DNA of 23,560 bases, from assembly GCA_017883605.1 (NCBI GenBank), contig JADGNH010000012.1, forward strand, positions 1 to 23,560. The letters are read 5' to 3'. The stretch is from Methanobacteriaceae archaeon (GTDB taxonomy: Archaea; Methanobacteriota; Methanobacteria; Methanobacteriales; Methanobacteriaceae). Below are positions 1 to 6,718 of this stretch, piece by piece (within the stretch, counting starts at the first letter, position 1; every line of letters starts with the position of its first letter). The translations under genes and the position numbers were made by a program. The notes beneath the pieces are model-generated. The model saw only the letters and a program-made list of their open reading frames with translations, did not search any database and was not told where the DNA came from.

Positions 1-1188
1 AACTGCAGTAGCGTTGTTAATTCCACCTGGTAAATTGTAGATTAAAAAAGGTAAACCATTGCTAAAACTGTTCAAAGTGTTTTTATTACTTGCAAAGGAA
101 TTCCAATCCATTTTACTGGTGCTACTGGTGGAATTAACGGTAGTTTCCGTTTTTAGATCATATTGAGTTAGATTGAGGGTACCATCAGGATTGGGCACCG
201 CAGCTCCCCCTGCATCAGTAAAATTATATCGAGTGTTAAGTGTACCGCTGGGAACTTGTAGTGATGTTCGGTAAGAACCTATCAATGAAAACCAGGGCAT
301 GCTGTAAGGAGCTAGACTGCTGATATTGGTAAATCCAATGGGACCTGAGGTTGTGTTTCCAAATTGGAAAATGTTAGCTCCATTATGTATTTCATTAATG
401 TTAATAGACCCGTTGTAGTAATTAAAAATATTTGTGACGATAGATGCTCTTTTATAGACAAATTTGAAATTAGGTGCAGTTTCTGCTGATGTTTTAATGT
501 TATGATTATTACCATTTAAGATAAAATTTGCTCCATAAGATAGGGTGAAGGGACTACCACTACCCACTATAAAGGAAGCTCCAGTCAGAGTTGCATCGTT
601 GGGTACGGAAAAGGGTATAGGAATAGATGCTTGATTATTATTCACAACTTCCTGTCCCCAATAGCGAAATTTAAATAGGCTACCACTCCAGGGTCCGTAA
701 TTGGTCAGCCAGTTGTGGAAATTCCATAAAGTGACATTATTGTCGTAATTGAGATTTGTAAATGCACTGTTATTTTCATAGGATGCCCTTCCCAACCAGG
801 TTTCGTTTGGTCCGGATAACACTCTTACTGCGGTTGCACTATCTCGTTGGAGTGTTATATTCTTATTATCTTCGACAGAATTGCCAGGATTACTGCCTAT
901 AGTGAGCCTATAAGCTATATTGGAAGGTATTAAAGTGTTTAGTTCTGTCCTTAGAATACTTTCAGCCCCGCTGGAATTGCCAGAAGCATATTTTCCAGCC
1001 GCCGTGTATAGAGTACCGTCCTGTTGCATTACATCCAGGGCATCAGAGGCCAGTGCTTCAAGGTGTTGATGATCTTCTCCCATAAAGAAGGGTAACATGT
1101 AATAGGTTACGATTGAGGCTGTGAATACTATAAAAACAACCAGGGCCAATGTTGCATCTGCGGTGAATATGAAACCTCTGTCATCCAT
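1..1188 (-). CDS. Prepilin-like secreted/surface protein, C-terminus outside the window
   Basis: The minus frame is open from the ATG at 1188 to the window edge (396 codons, no stop), so the gene is partial. The N-terminus reads MDDRGFIFTADATLALVVF: a short charged stretch, then R-G-F-I, which fits the archaeal prepilin-peptidase site (K/R, G/A, hydrophobic), then a hydrophobic helix to about residue 30. The rest is rich in Asn, Ser, Thr and Gly with many N-x-S/T sequons, as in exported glycosylated archaeal surface proteins. The start lies 34 nt after the end of the upstream minus gene, and a GAGTGAT stretch just before the ATG could be the ribosome site. The two share the D-D-x-R-G-F-x-F signature and probably one transcript. 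A surface pilin, pseudopilin or adhesin is inferred; no named family was recognised. Confidence 0.72.
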   Translation of the reverse strand, partial: MDDRGFIFTADATLALVVFIVFTASIVTYYMLPFFMGEDHQHLEALASDALDVMQQDGTLYTAAGKYASGNSSGAESILRTELNTLIPSNIAYRLTIGSNPGNSVEDNKNITLQRDSATAVRVLSGPNETWLGRASYENNSAFTNLNYDNNVTLWNFHNWLTNYGPWSGSLFKFRYWGQEVVNNNQASIPIPFSVPNDATLTGASFIVGSGSPFTLSYGANFILNGNNHNIKTSAETAPNFKFVYKRASIVTNIFNYYNGSININEIHNGANIFQFGNTTSGPIGFTNISSLAPYSMPWFSLIGSYRTSLQVPSGTLNTRYNFTDAGGAAVPNPDGTLNLTQYDLKTETTVNSTSSTSKMDWNSFASNKNTLNSFSNGLPFLIYNLPGGINNATAV

Positions 1189-1222
1189 TTGTATCACTCA
1201 TCTTAAAACTAATTCTTCTACC

Positions 1223-2098
1223 TCATTCTGTCCATAAATAAAACTGGAACCTGCAGGGTTTAGGCTGGACATTGTCCAGAGTGGGAGCTGTTCCCAGGGG
1301 CACTTCCACTATATAAAGGTTCATCCAGGTTCCGGGGGGGCTTCCAGATATTATGGTTACGGTGTTGTTATAGGATACTGCATCCTGTTTTAAAAAGCCT
1401 GGATCAATTTTGGTGGCTGTGGTGATATTGGTGGGACCTAAATATATGGTATCATTGTTGATGGTTATGTTAGCGTAACTATATCCATGGTTATCCACTA
1501 ACATCCAGTAGTCATTTGATTGAAGAGACGAACTACTGGTCTTAAATTGGTTGGGTGGATTGGTATAAGGTCTGACTGCCCCAGAGCCGCTGATAACGCC
1601 TTCTGCCTTAGACACCACCGTCAGCTTGGAGTAAAGAGCTGATCTCTCCACTTTGACAATATTGGTGGCGTTAGTGCTGTTATTTCCCAAGGTCTTTATA
1701 GGTTCGTTGTTATCCGTCCGGGTAATATCTAGATAAAATTTATACTCACTCCCAGTCAAATCTGTGACCATTGGTTCGGTTAAGGCGTTCAGCTTTAACG
1801 ACGATATGGTTCCCTTGACCGGCGTTCCCTTTAGGGGATCGTAGTAAGCGATCCCGGCCACACTGGGATTTCCGGTCTGTTCCCAGTTTAATGGATCTCC
1901 AGATGTTTCCAAAAGTGTGTTTACAGTGTCTGAAGCTACCCTATCTGCTGAACCTTGAAAAACAGCAGTTTCCATGGTATAAAATATGTTGTCCATATCA
2001 GCCGCAGCCATACCTAAAAGGATGGTAATTGGAATGATGGCCAGTAGAAGATCCAGAGAGAATGCAAAACCCCTTGAATCATCGCTTATGAATCCCAG
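1223..2098 (-). CDS. Prepilin-like surface protein, probable CTG start, possible C-terminal frameshift
   Basis: The first ATG (2011) cuts through the hydrophobic N-terminal segment, so the real start is upstream. The frame stays open to a CTG at 2098-2096, six nucleotides after a GGAGAG motif; no ATG, GTG or TTG lies in frame between that motif and 2011. From there the protein is 291 residues and begins MGFISDDSRGFAFSLDLLLA. R-G-F-A fits a prepilin-peptidase site and a hydrophobic helix follows (about residues 11-30). The remainder is a Ser/Thr/Asn-rich exported domain. The D-D-x-R-G-F-x-F signature matches the next gene (1188), suggesting a paralogous pair. The annotated end (stop at 1223) may be a frameshift: another frame continues to a stop at 1198, just before the next ATG. 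Function is inferred as a surface or pilus component. Confidence 0.65.
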   Translation of the reverse strand: MGFISDDSRGFAFSLDLLLAIIPITILLGMAAADMDNIFYTMETAVFQGSADRVASDTVNTLLETSGDPLNWEQTGNPSVAGIAYYDPLKGTPVKGTISSLKLNALTEPMVTDLTGSEYKFYLDITRTDNNEPIKTLGNNSTNATNIVKVERSALYSKLTVVSKAEGVISGSGAVRPYTNPPNQFKTSSSSLQSNDYWMLVDNHGYSYANITINNDTIYLGPTNITTATKIDPGFLKQDAVSYNNTVTIISGSPPGTWMNLYIVEVPLGTAPTLDNVQPKPCRFQFYLWTE

Positions 2099-2150
2099 AC
2101 AAATCTCTCCTGTTGATAACAGTATATTTAGTCTAATATTTATGGTATTT

Positions 2151-2160
2151 ATTTTATATA
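2151..2160 (-). promoter_or_regulatory. Candidate TATA box for the minus-strand pilin-like pair
   Basis: On the minus strand the sequence reads CTTATATAAA, a good archaeal TATA match. A transcription start about 25 nt downstream (near 2128) would leave a short leader carrying the GGAGAG site at about 2105-2110. This supports a translation start close to 2098 rather than 2011. Confidence 0.5.
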
Positions 2161-2272
2161 AGCCATAACGTTTATATATGTTTGGAATATCCGGCTCTGT
2201 TGTGTTATTAATAAAATTATAACTCTTATTATACTAGTTTACTATAAATTTTATTAATAGACCTATTAATAA

Positions 2273-2330
2273 GGAATAATCAGAGAAAATTATAAGGAAA
2301 TAATCAGAGAAAATAGGAATAATCAAAAAA
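2273..2330. repeat. Three imperfect direct repeats in the pilin spacer
   Basis: GGAATAATCAGAGAAAAT at 2273-2290 recurs as GGAAATAATCAGAGAAAAT at 2296-2314 and, degraded, as GGAATAATCAAAAAA at 2316-2330. They lie in the 347-nt AT-rich spacer (2099-2445) between the divergent pilin-like genes, which otherwise shows only TATA-like sequences (2151-2160 minus; TTTATATAT at 2171-2179 plus). Confidence 0.7.
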
Positions 2331-2445
2331 AAATTTAGATTTAAAGAAGGAAATATAGTTAACAAGGGAAAAATAGAGTTGCCGAAGAAAGGTGAAATAT
2401 TAGTAAAAGATATAGATTACCTCAAACAAAGAAAAGAATGATATA

Positions 2446-2838
2446 ATGGATCAAAGAGCACAAATTTCAGTAGAATTTATTTTACTTGTAGCTATTGTAC
2501 TTGCTGTGGTACTTGTATTCGCCGTTGTGGTGTCGGATCAGAGTGAAATGAATTCTATAGCCACTGCAGCCAGGGAAGGAGCTGCAAACGCCACCGCTCA
2601 AATATCTATTTTAAATGCCAGTATGACGCCGGTGCGGGTCACTAACATCAGCATGACTAACATGACGGGCGGTTACAATGTAACTATTGTAATAAACCTT
2701 TCCAACCCCGGACTTTCTGCCGCACAAAAAGATATTATACTCGGAGGAGCAATGCAGTCCATAAATTCTACTGGTTACCAGAGCATTACAAATACTGTAA
2801 CTACTTCCAAACATAATTACACTATCTCTGTTGCCTGA
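2446..2838 (+). CDS. Class III signal peptide (DUF361-type) archaeal pilin
   Basis: A 130-residue protein starting MDQRAQISVEFILLVAIVLA. The stretch Q-I-S-V-E-F-I-L-L from residue 6 fits the archaeal class III signal motif QxSxExxxL (DUF361); cleavage would fall between Ala5 and Gln6 by an EppA-type prepilin peptidase, leaving the hydrophobic helix (about 8-29) as the assembly core. The remaining roughly 100 residues are small, polar and contain several N-x-S/T sequons (for example NIS and NMT), consistent with a glycosylated extracellular domain. It diverges from the two minus-strand prepilin-like genes, so the three together form a small surface-pilin locus. No pilus ATPase or platform gene is visible in this window. 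The family call is firm; the particular filament is unknown. Confidence 0.88.
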   Translation: MDQRAQISVEFILLVAIVLAVVLVFAVVVSDQSEMNSIATAAREGAANATAQISILNASMTPVRVTNISMTNMTGGYNVTIVINLSNPGLSAAQKDIILGGAMQSINSTGYQSITNTVTTSKHNYTISVA

Positions 2839-2842
2839 ATTT

Positions 2843-2897
2843 ATTGATTGAGTTAATTGATTGAGCTATTGATTGAGTTAATTTATTGATTGAGTTA
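2843..2897. repeat. Four tandem copies of a 13-bp unit just after the pilin stop codon
   Basis: ATTGATTGAGTTA occurs at 2843-2855, ATTGATTGAGCTA at 2856-2868, and ATTGATTGAGTTA at 2868-2880 and 2885-2897. The array starts five bases after the pilin stop codon and lies in its 3' untranslated region. Confidence 0.9.
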
Positions 2898-2924
2898 ATT
2901 ATTAAGCACAATAACAAAATTTGG

Positions 2925-2932
2925 TTATATAT
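2925..2932 (+). promoter_or_regulatory. Candidate TATA box for the small membrane protein gene
   Basis: TTATATAT lies about 50 nt before the TTG start at 2979. A start of transcription near 2955 would give a short leader that includes the GGAGGGG ribosome site. Confidence 0.5.
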
Positions 2933-2978
2933 TATAATGCAGATCCAAACATAAGAAGACCATGTGGAGGGGATAACA

Positions 2979-3209
2979 TTGAAGGACAGTGTAAAAATAA
3001 ACCAGTCTGAAGACATACCTTTTGAGAAAAAAAGGAAAAAAAGGAAGATTAACCCATGGGGGATTTACATTAGCCTGATCTTCATAGTTGCTGGTCTGGT
3101 CTGGTACGGAGTTAACGTGGGACTTATTCCCCTTACATTTATACAGGAACAGGCAGGACCCATAGTAATAGTAATTATTGGTATTTTGATTTTAATAAAA
3201 TCGTTGTAG
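2979..3209 (+). CDS. Small two-helix membrane protein
   Basis: Start choice: a TTG at 2979 sits seven to eight nucleotides after a strong GGAGGGG ribosome site (about 2967-2973); the longer GTG start at 2964 would lie inside that site, so TTG is preferred. The 76-residue product has a polar, strongly basic N-terminal segment (E-K-K-R-K-K-R-K near residues 16-23), then two hydrophobic segments (about 27-45 and 54-74) split by a short polar loop. The pattern, with N-P-W-G before the first helix, resembles the small DUF5668/LiaF-type transmembrane unit, but that assignment is tentative. It has its own TATA box upstream and a T-run terminator downstream, so it is probably transcribed alone. Function unknown. 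Confidence 0.72.
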   Translation: MKDSVKINQSEDIPFEKKRKKRKINPWGIYISLIFIVAGLVWYGVNVGLIPLTFIQEQAGPIVIVIIGILILIKSL

Positions 3210-3234
3210 GAATCAATGAAGATTTTAATTAAAA

Positions 3235-3242
3235 TTTTTTTT
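3235..3242 (+). terminator. T8 run, probable archaeal terminator
   Basis: A run of eight T follows the small membrane protein gene by 26 nt. Oligo-T on the coding strand is the usual archaeal termination signal. Confidence 0.5.
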
Positions 3243-3332
3243 AAACTAAAATTATGAAATCTTTTAGATAAAAAAAAATTTTGATTTAGATCGAAAAATT
3301 GATCAGATCAAAAAAAATTTAGAGGTTTAAAC

Positions 3333-4361
3333 ATGAAAGAATTGTTAGAAAAACTTTCCAATGCTCCAGGGGTATCTGGTTTTGAGGATGATGTTCGGGA
3401 TTTGATTTTCAAGGAACTGGAAGGTCAGGTAGATGAGATTAACATTGATGAGCTGGGAAACCTCATAGCCATTAAGAAGGGTGAAGTTGATGGTAAAAAG
3501 ATTATGTTAGCAGCCCATATGGATGAAATTGGGTTGATGGTCAGATATATCGATGAGAAAGGCTTTATCAAGTTTTCCAAAATCGGGGGAATCAACGACC
3601 AGATGCTCCTGAACCAGGAAGTTTACATCCAATCCTCAAAGGGTAATGTACAGGGAGTTATAGGTTCAAAACCACCCCACAAAATGAAGGAAGCGGAGAG
3701 AAAGAAAATACTTGAATATGATAACATGTTCATTGATATAGGGGCTCCTACTCGAGAGGAAGCCGAAGAACGGGTTAGAGTAGGAGATCCAGTCATTATA
3801 AAACAGGATTTTGCAGAATTGGGAAATTCACTAGTTAAAGGCAAGGCTTTAGACAACCGAGTCGGATGTACAGTGCTGATTGAAGTATTGAAACAGGTTG
3901 AAAGTAAAGCCACCATCTACGGTGTGGGAACGGTCCAGGAGGAAGTGGGGCTTAAAGGTGCCAGGACTTCTGCGTTTAGAATTAATCCGGATATGGCCTT
4001 GGCACTTGATGTTACCATATCTGGGGACCATCCGGGAATTAAAGAGGAAGAAGCACCAGCAAAGGCAGGGAAAGGTCCGGCCATAATACTTACCGATGCC
4101 AGCGGAAGAGGTCTTATTACCCATCCTAAGGTAAAAGAGCTCCTTATATCTGTGGCTGAAGAGGAAGAAATTCCTTATCAGCTGGAGGTAAGTGAAGGTG
4201 GAACCACCGACGCCACAGCCATTCACCTCACCCGCCAGGGAATACCTACCGGAGTAATATCACCCCCATCCAGATACATCCACACCCCGGTAAGCGTGGT
4301 GAGCCTGGAAGATGTGGAAAATACGGTTAAACTTATTTTAGCAGTTTTAAAAAGGTTTTAA
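3333..4361 (+). CDS. M42 family metallo-aminopeptidase
   Basis: The 342-residue length and all hallmark motifs of the M42 (TET/FrvX-type) co-catalytic metallopeptidases are present: A-H-M-D-E with metal ligand His62 and Asp64, K-A-L-D-N-R with bridging Asp174, Q-E-E-V-G-L-K-G-A with catalytic Glu203 and ligand Glu204, D-V-T with Asp226, G-G-T-T-D-A (289-294), and R-Y-I-H-T-P with His317. Such enzymes remove N-terminal residues from peptides, usually as cytosolic dodecamers, and are often misnamed endoglucanases. An AGAGGT ribosome site at 3321-3326 supports the ATG. The gene stands alone between a terminator-like T run and the convergent uvrC. Peptide preference cannot be read from the sequence. 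Confidence 0.93.
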   Translation: MKELLEKLSNAPGVSGFEDDVRDLIFKELEGQVDEINIDELGNLIAIKKGEVDGKKIMLAAHMDEIGLMVRYIDEKGFIKFSKIGGINDQMLLNQEVYIQSSKGNVQGVIGSKPPHKMKEAERKKILEYDNMFIDIGAPTREEAEERVRVGDPVIIKQDFAELGNSLVKGKALDNRVGCTVLIEVLKQVESKATIYGVGTVQEEVGLKGARTSAFRINPDMALALDVTISGDHPGIKEEEAPAKAGKGPAIILTDASGRGLITHPKVKELLISVAEEEEIPYQLEVSEGGTTDATAIHLTRQGIPTGVISPPSRYIHTPVSVVSLEDVENTVKLILAVLKRF

Positions 4362-4384
4362 AAATACTGTAATCCCTAAATTTA

Positions 4385-4466
4385 TTTTTTTTAACCCTAA
4401 CAATTTATTATTATTATTATTTTTAACTAAAATTTATTATTTTTTAAATGTTTTTTTTATTTTTTT
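4385..4466 (+). terminator. Multiple T runs after the M42 peptidase gene
   Basis: T runs at 4385-4392, 4451-4458 and about 4460-4466 lie on the peptidase coding strand, separated by AT-rich sequence and an ATT trinucleotide stretch. They probably form a staggered archaeal terminator and insulate the gene from convergent uvrC. Confidence 0.5.
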
Positions 4467-4506
4467 CACTAACAATTTTTTTTGCAATACAACACTCTGC
4501 ACCGGT

Positions 4507-6291
4507 CTATTTTTCTTCATCTCCCTGGAGGTATTGATGGATTTTAAGGGCTAATTTAGGGCTTATGCCCTCCACTTCATCAATATCATTTACACTTGCC
4601 TCTTTTATTTTTTGGAGATGACCAAAGTGTCTCATAAGTTTCAGCTTCCTTTTAGGCCCCACTCCCGGTATCTTGTCCAGTACTGAACCCTCCAAATCTT
4701 TAGATCTTAATTTTTTATGATAGCTTAAAGCGAAACGGTGTGCTTCATCTCTTATTCTCTTTAAAAGGTGCAAAGCCTCAGAATTTGGGGGTAAAATAAC
4801 GGGACTGGAAATATTTGGTATAAAAACGTGCTCAAATTCTTTGGCCAGTCCAATGACCGGAATATCTGTTATTCCAAAGGTTTTTAGAACATCCAGGGCC
4901 ACGTTAAGCTGGCCTTTCCCCCCGTCTACCACTATAAGATCAGGACCTTCAGTGGGGGAGCCGTTCTCCTGTTCATCAACCAGTTTTTTATATCTGCGCT
5001 CCAAAACTTCCCTCATCATTGCATAGTCATCAGGACCAGGGGTTTTTATTTTATATTTCCTGTAGTTCTTCTTTTGGGGGATGCCGTCTCCAAAAACTAC
5101 CAGGGATCCTACGGCCATTTTACCGCTTATGTTGGAAATATCAAAGGCTTCGATGTATCGGGGCAACTTTGGAATGCCCAGATATCTCTTCAGGTCAACT
5201 AAAGCCCCTTTAACCTGTTTTTGATGATTTCTGATTATATCGGCATTTTTTGCCACCATCCGCATCAAACGGTATTCGACACCCTCTTTCGGTACATTTA
5301 TGGTTATTTTACCTTCTACCTTATCTGAAAGCCATTGTACTATCAGATCTTCATCTTCTACGTGGTTTTGAAGGATTATTTCCGTCGGCACCTTCCGGGG
5401 GCCGGTGTAGTACTGTTTGAGAAATGCTGATAAAATTTTTTCAGGGGAGGTGTGTTCCACTCCGCTCATTAGAAAATCATCTTTACCTGTAATTTTACCG
5501 TCTCTAACAGAAAAAACAACTACAACTGCAATTTCTTCATCTGATGAGCAGGCTATCACATCCTGTTCCAGATTTCGGTTGAATTCCATCTTCTGCTTTT
5601 CAACAATATCCTTTACCGAGTTTATCTGGTCCCTGATGACTGCTGCCTTCTCATATTCCTGGTTTTTAGAGGCTTCCACCATCATGTCCTTCATTATAGC
5701 AATTATCTCGGCATATTTCCCCTCAAAAAATAGGTTTACTCTGTGGACTAACTTTTGGTAGGCGTTTTTACCTATCTTACCCTTGCAGGGGGCCTCGCAG
5801 AGTTGGATCTGGTAGTTTAAACAGGGACCGTCCATTTTTTTACATTCCCTAATTTTAAAAATGGATTTCAAAAACTTCAGCATCTTTCTCAGGGCCTTAA
5901 CATCTGTAAATGGGCCGTAATAATATGATCCATCATCAAAGACCTTTCTGGTAATTAAAATCCGGGGATAGTCATCGTTGGTTATTTTTATATAGGGATA
6001 TCTTTTATCGTCCTTTAAGCGTATGTTGTACCGGGGCAGATGTTTTTTTATGAGGTTGGATTCCAGGATAAGGGCTTCCTTTTCGGTGTCTGTCACCAGG
6101 TACTCCAGACTATGGAACTGCTTCATCATGGCCCTGGTCTTAGGATAGTCAATTTCATCCCTGAAATAGGATTTAACTCTTTTTTTAAGAGATTTGGCCT
6201 TTCCTACGTAGAGGATTCTGTCCTCAGAATCCTTCATGATGTATACGCCTGGTTTGTTGGGTAAATCATCCGGTCTTGGGGTGGCAGTCAA
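4507..6291 (-). CDS. uvrC: UvrABC system protein C (excinuclease subunit)
   Basis: UvrC makes both incisions around bulky DNA lesions after UvrB is loaded. The 594-residue protein has the full set of domains: an N-terminal GIY-YIG nuclease (about 10-92; G-V-Y with Tyr17, Y-V-G with Tyr28, Arg39, Glu77) for the 3' cut; a cysteine cluster Cys150, 157, 165, 169 like that reported to bind an Fe-S cluster in UvrC; a UVR motif (about 195-232) for UvrB contact; the RNase H-like endonuclease domain for the 5' cut (Asp384, Asp456 in I-V-V-D-G-G-K-G-Q, His517); and C-terminal helix-hairpin-helix repeats (about 535-590). The start is a TTG preceded by AGAGGA (about 6298-6303). It diverges from uvrB-uvrA across a 427-nt spacer. 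UvrABC in archaea is generally regarded as acquired from bacteria. Confidence 0.97.
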   Translation of the reverse strand: MTATPRPDDLPNKPGVYIMKDSEDRILYVGKAKSLKKRVKSYFRDEIDYPKTRAMMKQFHSLEYLVTDTEKEALILESNLIKKHLPRYNIRLKDDKRYPYIKITNDDYPRILITRKVFDDGSYYYGPFTDVKALRKMLKFLKSIFKIRECKKMDGPCLNYQIQLCEAPCKGKIGKNAYQKLVHRVNLFFEGKYAEIIAIMKDMMVEASKNQEYEKAAVIRDQINSVKDIVEKQKMEFNRNLEQDVIACSSDEEIAVVVVFSVRDGKITGKDDFLMSGVEHTSPEKILSAFLKQYYTGPRKVPTEIILQNHVEDEDLIVQWLSDKVEGKITINVPKEGVEYRLMRMVAKNADIIRNHQKQVKGALVDLKRYLGIPKLPRYIEAFDISNISGKMAVGSLVVFGDGIPQKKNYRKYKIKTPGPDDYAMMREVLERRYKKLVDEQENGSPTEGPDLIVVDGGKGQLNVALDVLKTFGITDIPVIGLAKEFEHVFIPNISSPVILPPNSEALHLLKRIRDEAHRFALSYHKKLRSKDLEGSVLDKIPGVGPKRKLKLMRHFGHLQKIKEASVNDIDEVEGISPKLALKIHQYLQGDEEK

Positions 6292-6356
6292 TTATTTTCC
6301 TCTTTTGATGTTATTAAATCTTCCATCGGTTTCTGGGGTCTTTTTAAATCTTTCAT
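6288..6356 (-). CDS. Possible 22-residue leader peptide overlapping the uvrC start
   Basis: On the minus strand an ATG at 6356 opens a 22-codon frame, MKDLKRPQKPMEDLITSKEE then Asn-Asn, ending in a TGA that overlaps the uvrC TTG start (TTGA, different frame). The first half is built from a 30-bp tandem repeat, ten codons long, so the repeat keeps frame and yields the similar segments K-P-M-K-D-L and K-P-M-E-D-L. No clear ribosome site precedes the ATG. It may be a coupled leader ORF or chance reading through a repeat; the latter cannot be excluded. Confidence 0.3.
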   Translation of the reverse strand: MKDLKRPQKPMEDLITSKEENN

Positions 6357-6374
6357 CGGTTTATGGGGTCTTTT
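6316..6374. repeat. Two tandem copies of a 30-bp unit in the uvrC leader
   Basis: A unit starting AAATCTTYCATCGGTTTMTG occurs at 6316-6345 and again at 6346-6374 with few differences; a partial third copy (ATCGGTTTTTTAAATC) follows from 6375. The array lies between the uvrC TATA candidate and its start codon. Confidence 0.85.
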
Positions 6375-6412
6375 ATCGGTTTTTTAAATCTTTTTATTAA
6401 TAAAATTATAAA

Positions 6413-6422
6413 ATTATATATT
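6413..6422 (-). promoter_or_regulatory. Candidate TATA box for uvrC
   Basis: On the minus strand the sequence is AATATATAAT. A start of transcription near 6390 would give a leader of about 100 nt containing the 30-bp repeats and the possible leader peptide. Confidence 0.4.
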
Positions 6423-6500
6423 TTATTTTAATCAAATTTTCTTTTTTAAATACAAAATCTTCCTTTTAAAGTAAATATTCTTTTTTTAAAATTCCTTTTC

Positions 6501-6524
6501 ATCTATGAAGTTTAATTCATAGAT
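6501..6524. promoter_or_regulatory. Perfect 9-bp inverted repeat between uvrC and uvrB
   Basis: ATCTATGAA (6501-6509) and TTCATAGAT (6516-6524) are exact reverse complements around a six-base GTTTAA centre. The site lies about 80 nt upstream of the uvrC TATA candidate and about 100-120 nt upstream of the uvrB candidate. Its symmetry and position suit an operator for a dimeric regulator of the divergent repair genes; a hairpin role is the alternative. The rest of the spacer is AT-rich without a gene. Confidence 0.45.
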
Positions 6525-6621
6525 ATAATAAAAAAAGGAGCATAGAAAATATGGATAAATTTGCCATATATTTGAGATCAGTGGGTTTTATATAATGGAA
6601 TTGGGATAATTATACTATTAA

Positions 6622-6634
6622 AAATATATTTAAA
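6622..6634 (+). promoter_or_regulatory. Candidate TATA box for uvrB
   Basis: AAATATATTTAAA lies about 90 nt before the uvrB ATG. A second candidate, TTTATATAAT at about 6587-6596, is also possible. Confidence 0.35.
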
Positions 6635-6718
6635 CTGTAACATTATTACATATATCATTTGTCTACTTCTTGAACTTATAGTAAATAATTATTTTATTTT
6701 TTTTAAAAGAGGATTAAA

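Noticed and set aside
1986..2168. Plus-strand 60-codon frame at the start of the pilin-like gene
   Set aside because: It is antisense to the signal peptide region of the minus-strand gene and lacks a ribosome site.
3849..4226. Minus-strand frame antisense to the M42 peptidase gene
   Set aside because: It overlaps catalytic motifs of a clear enzyme and shows no independent protein features.
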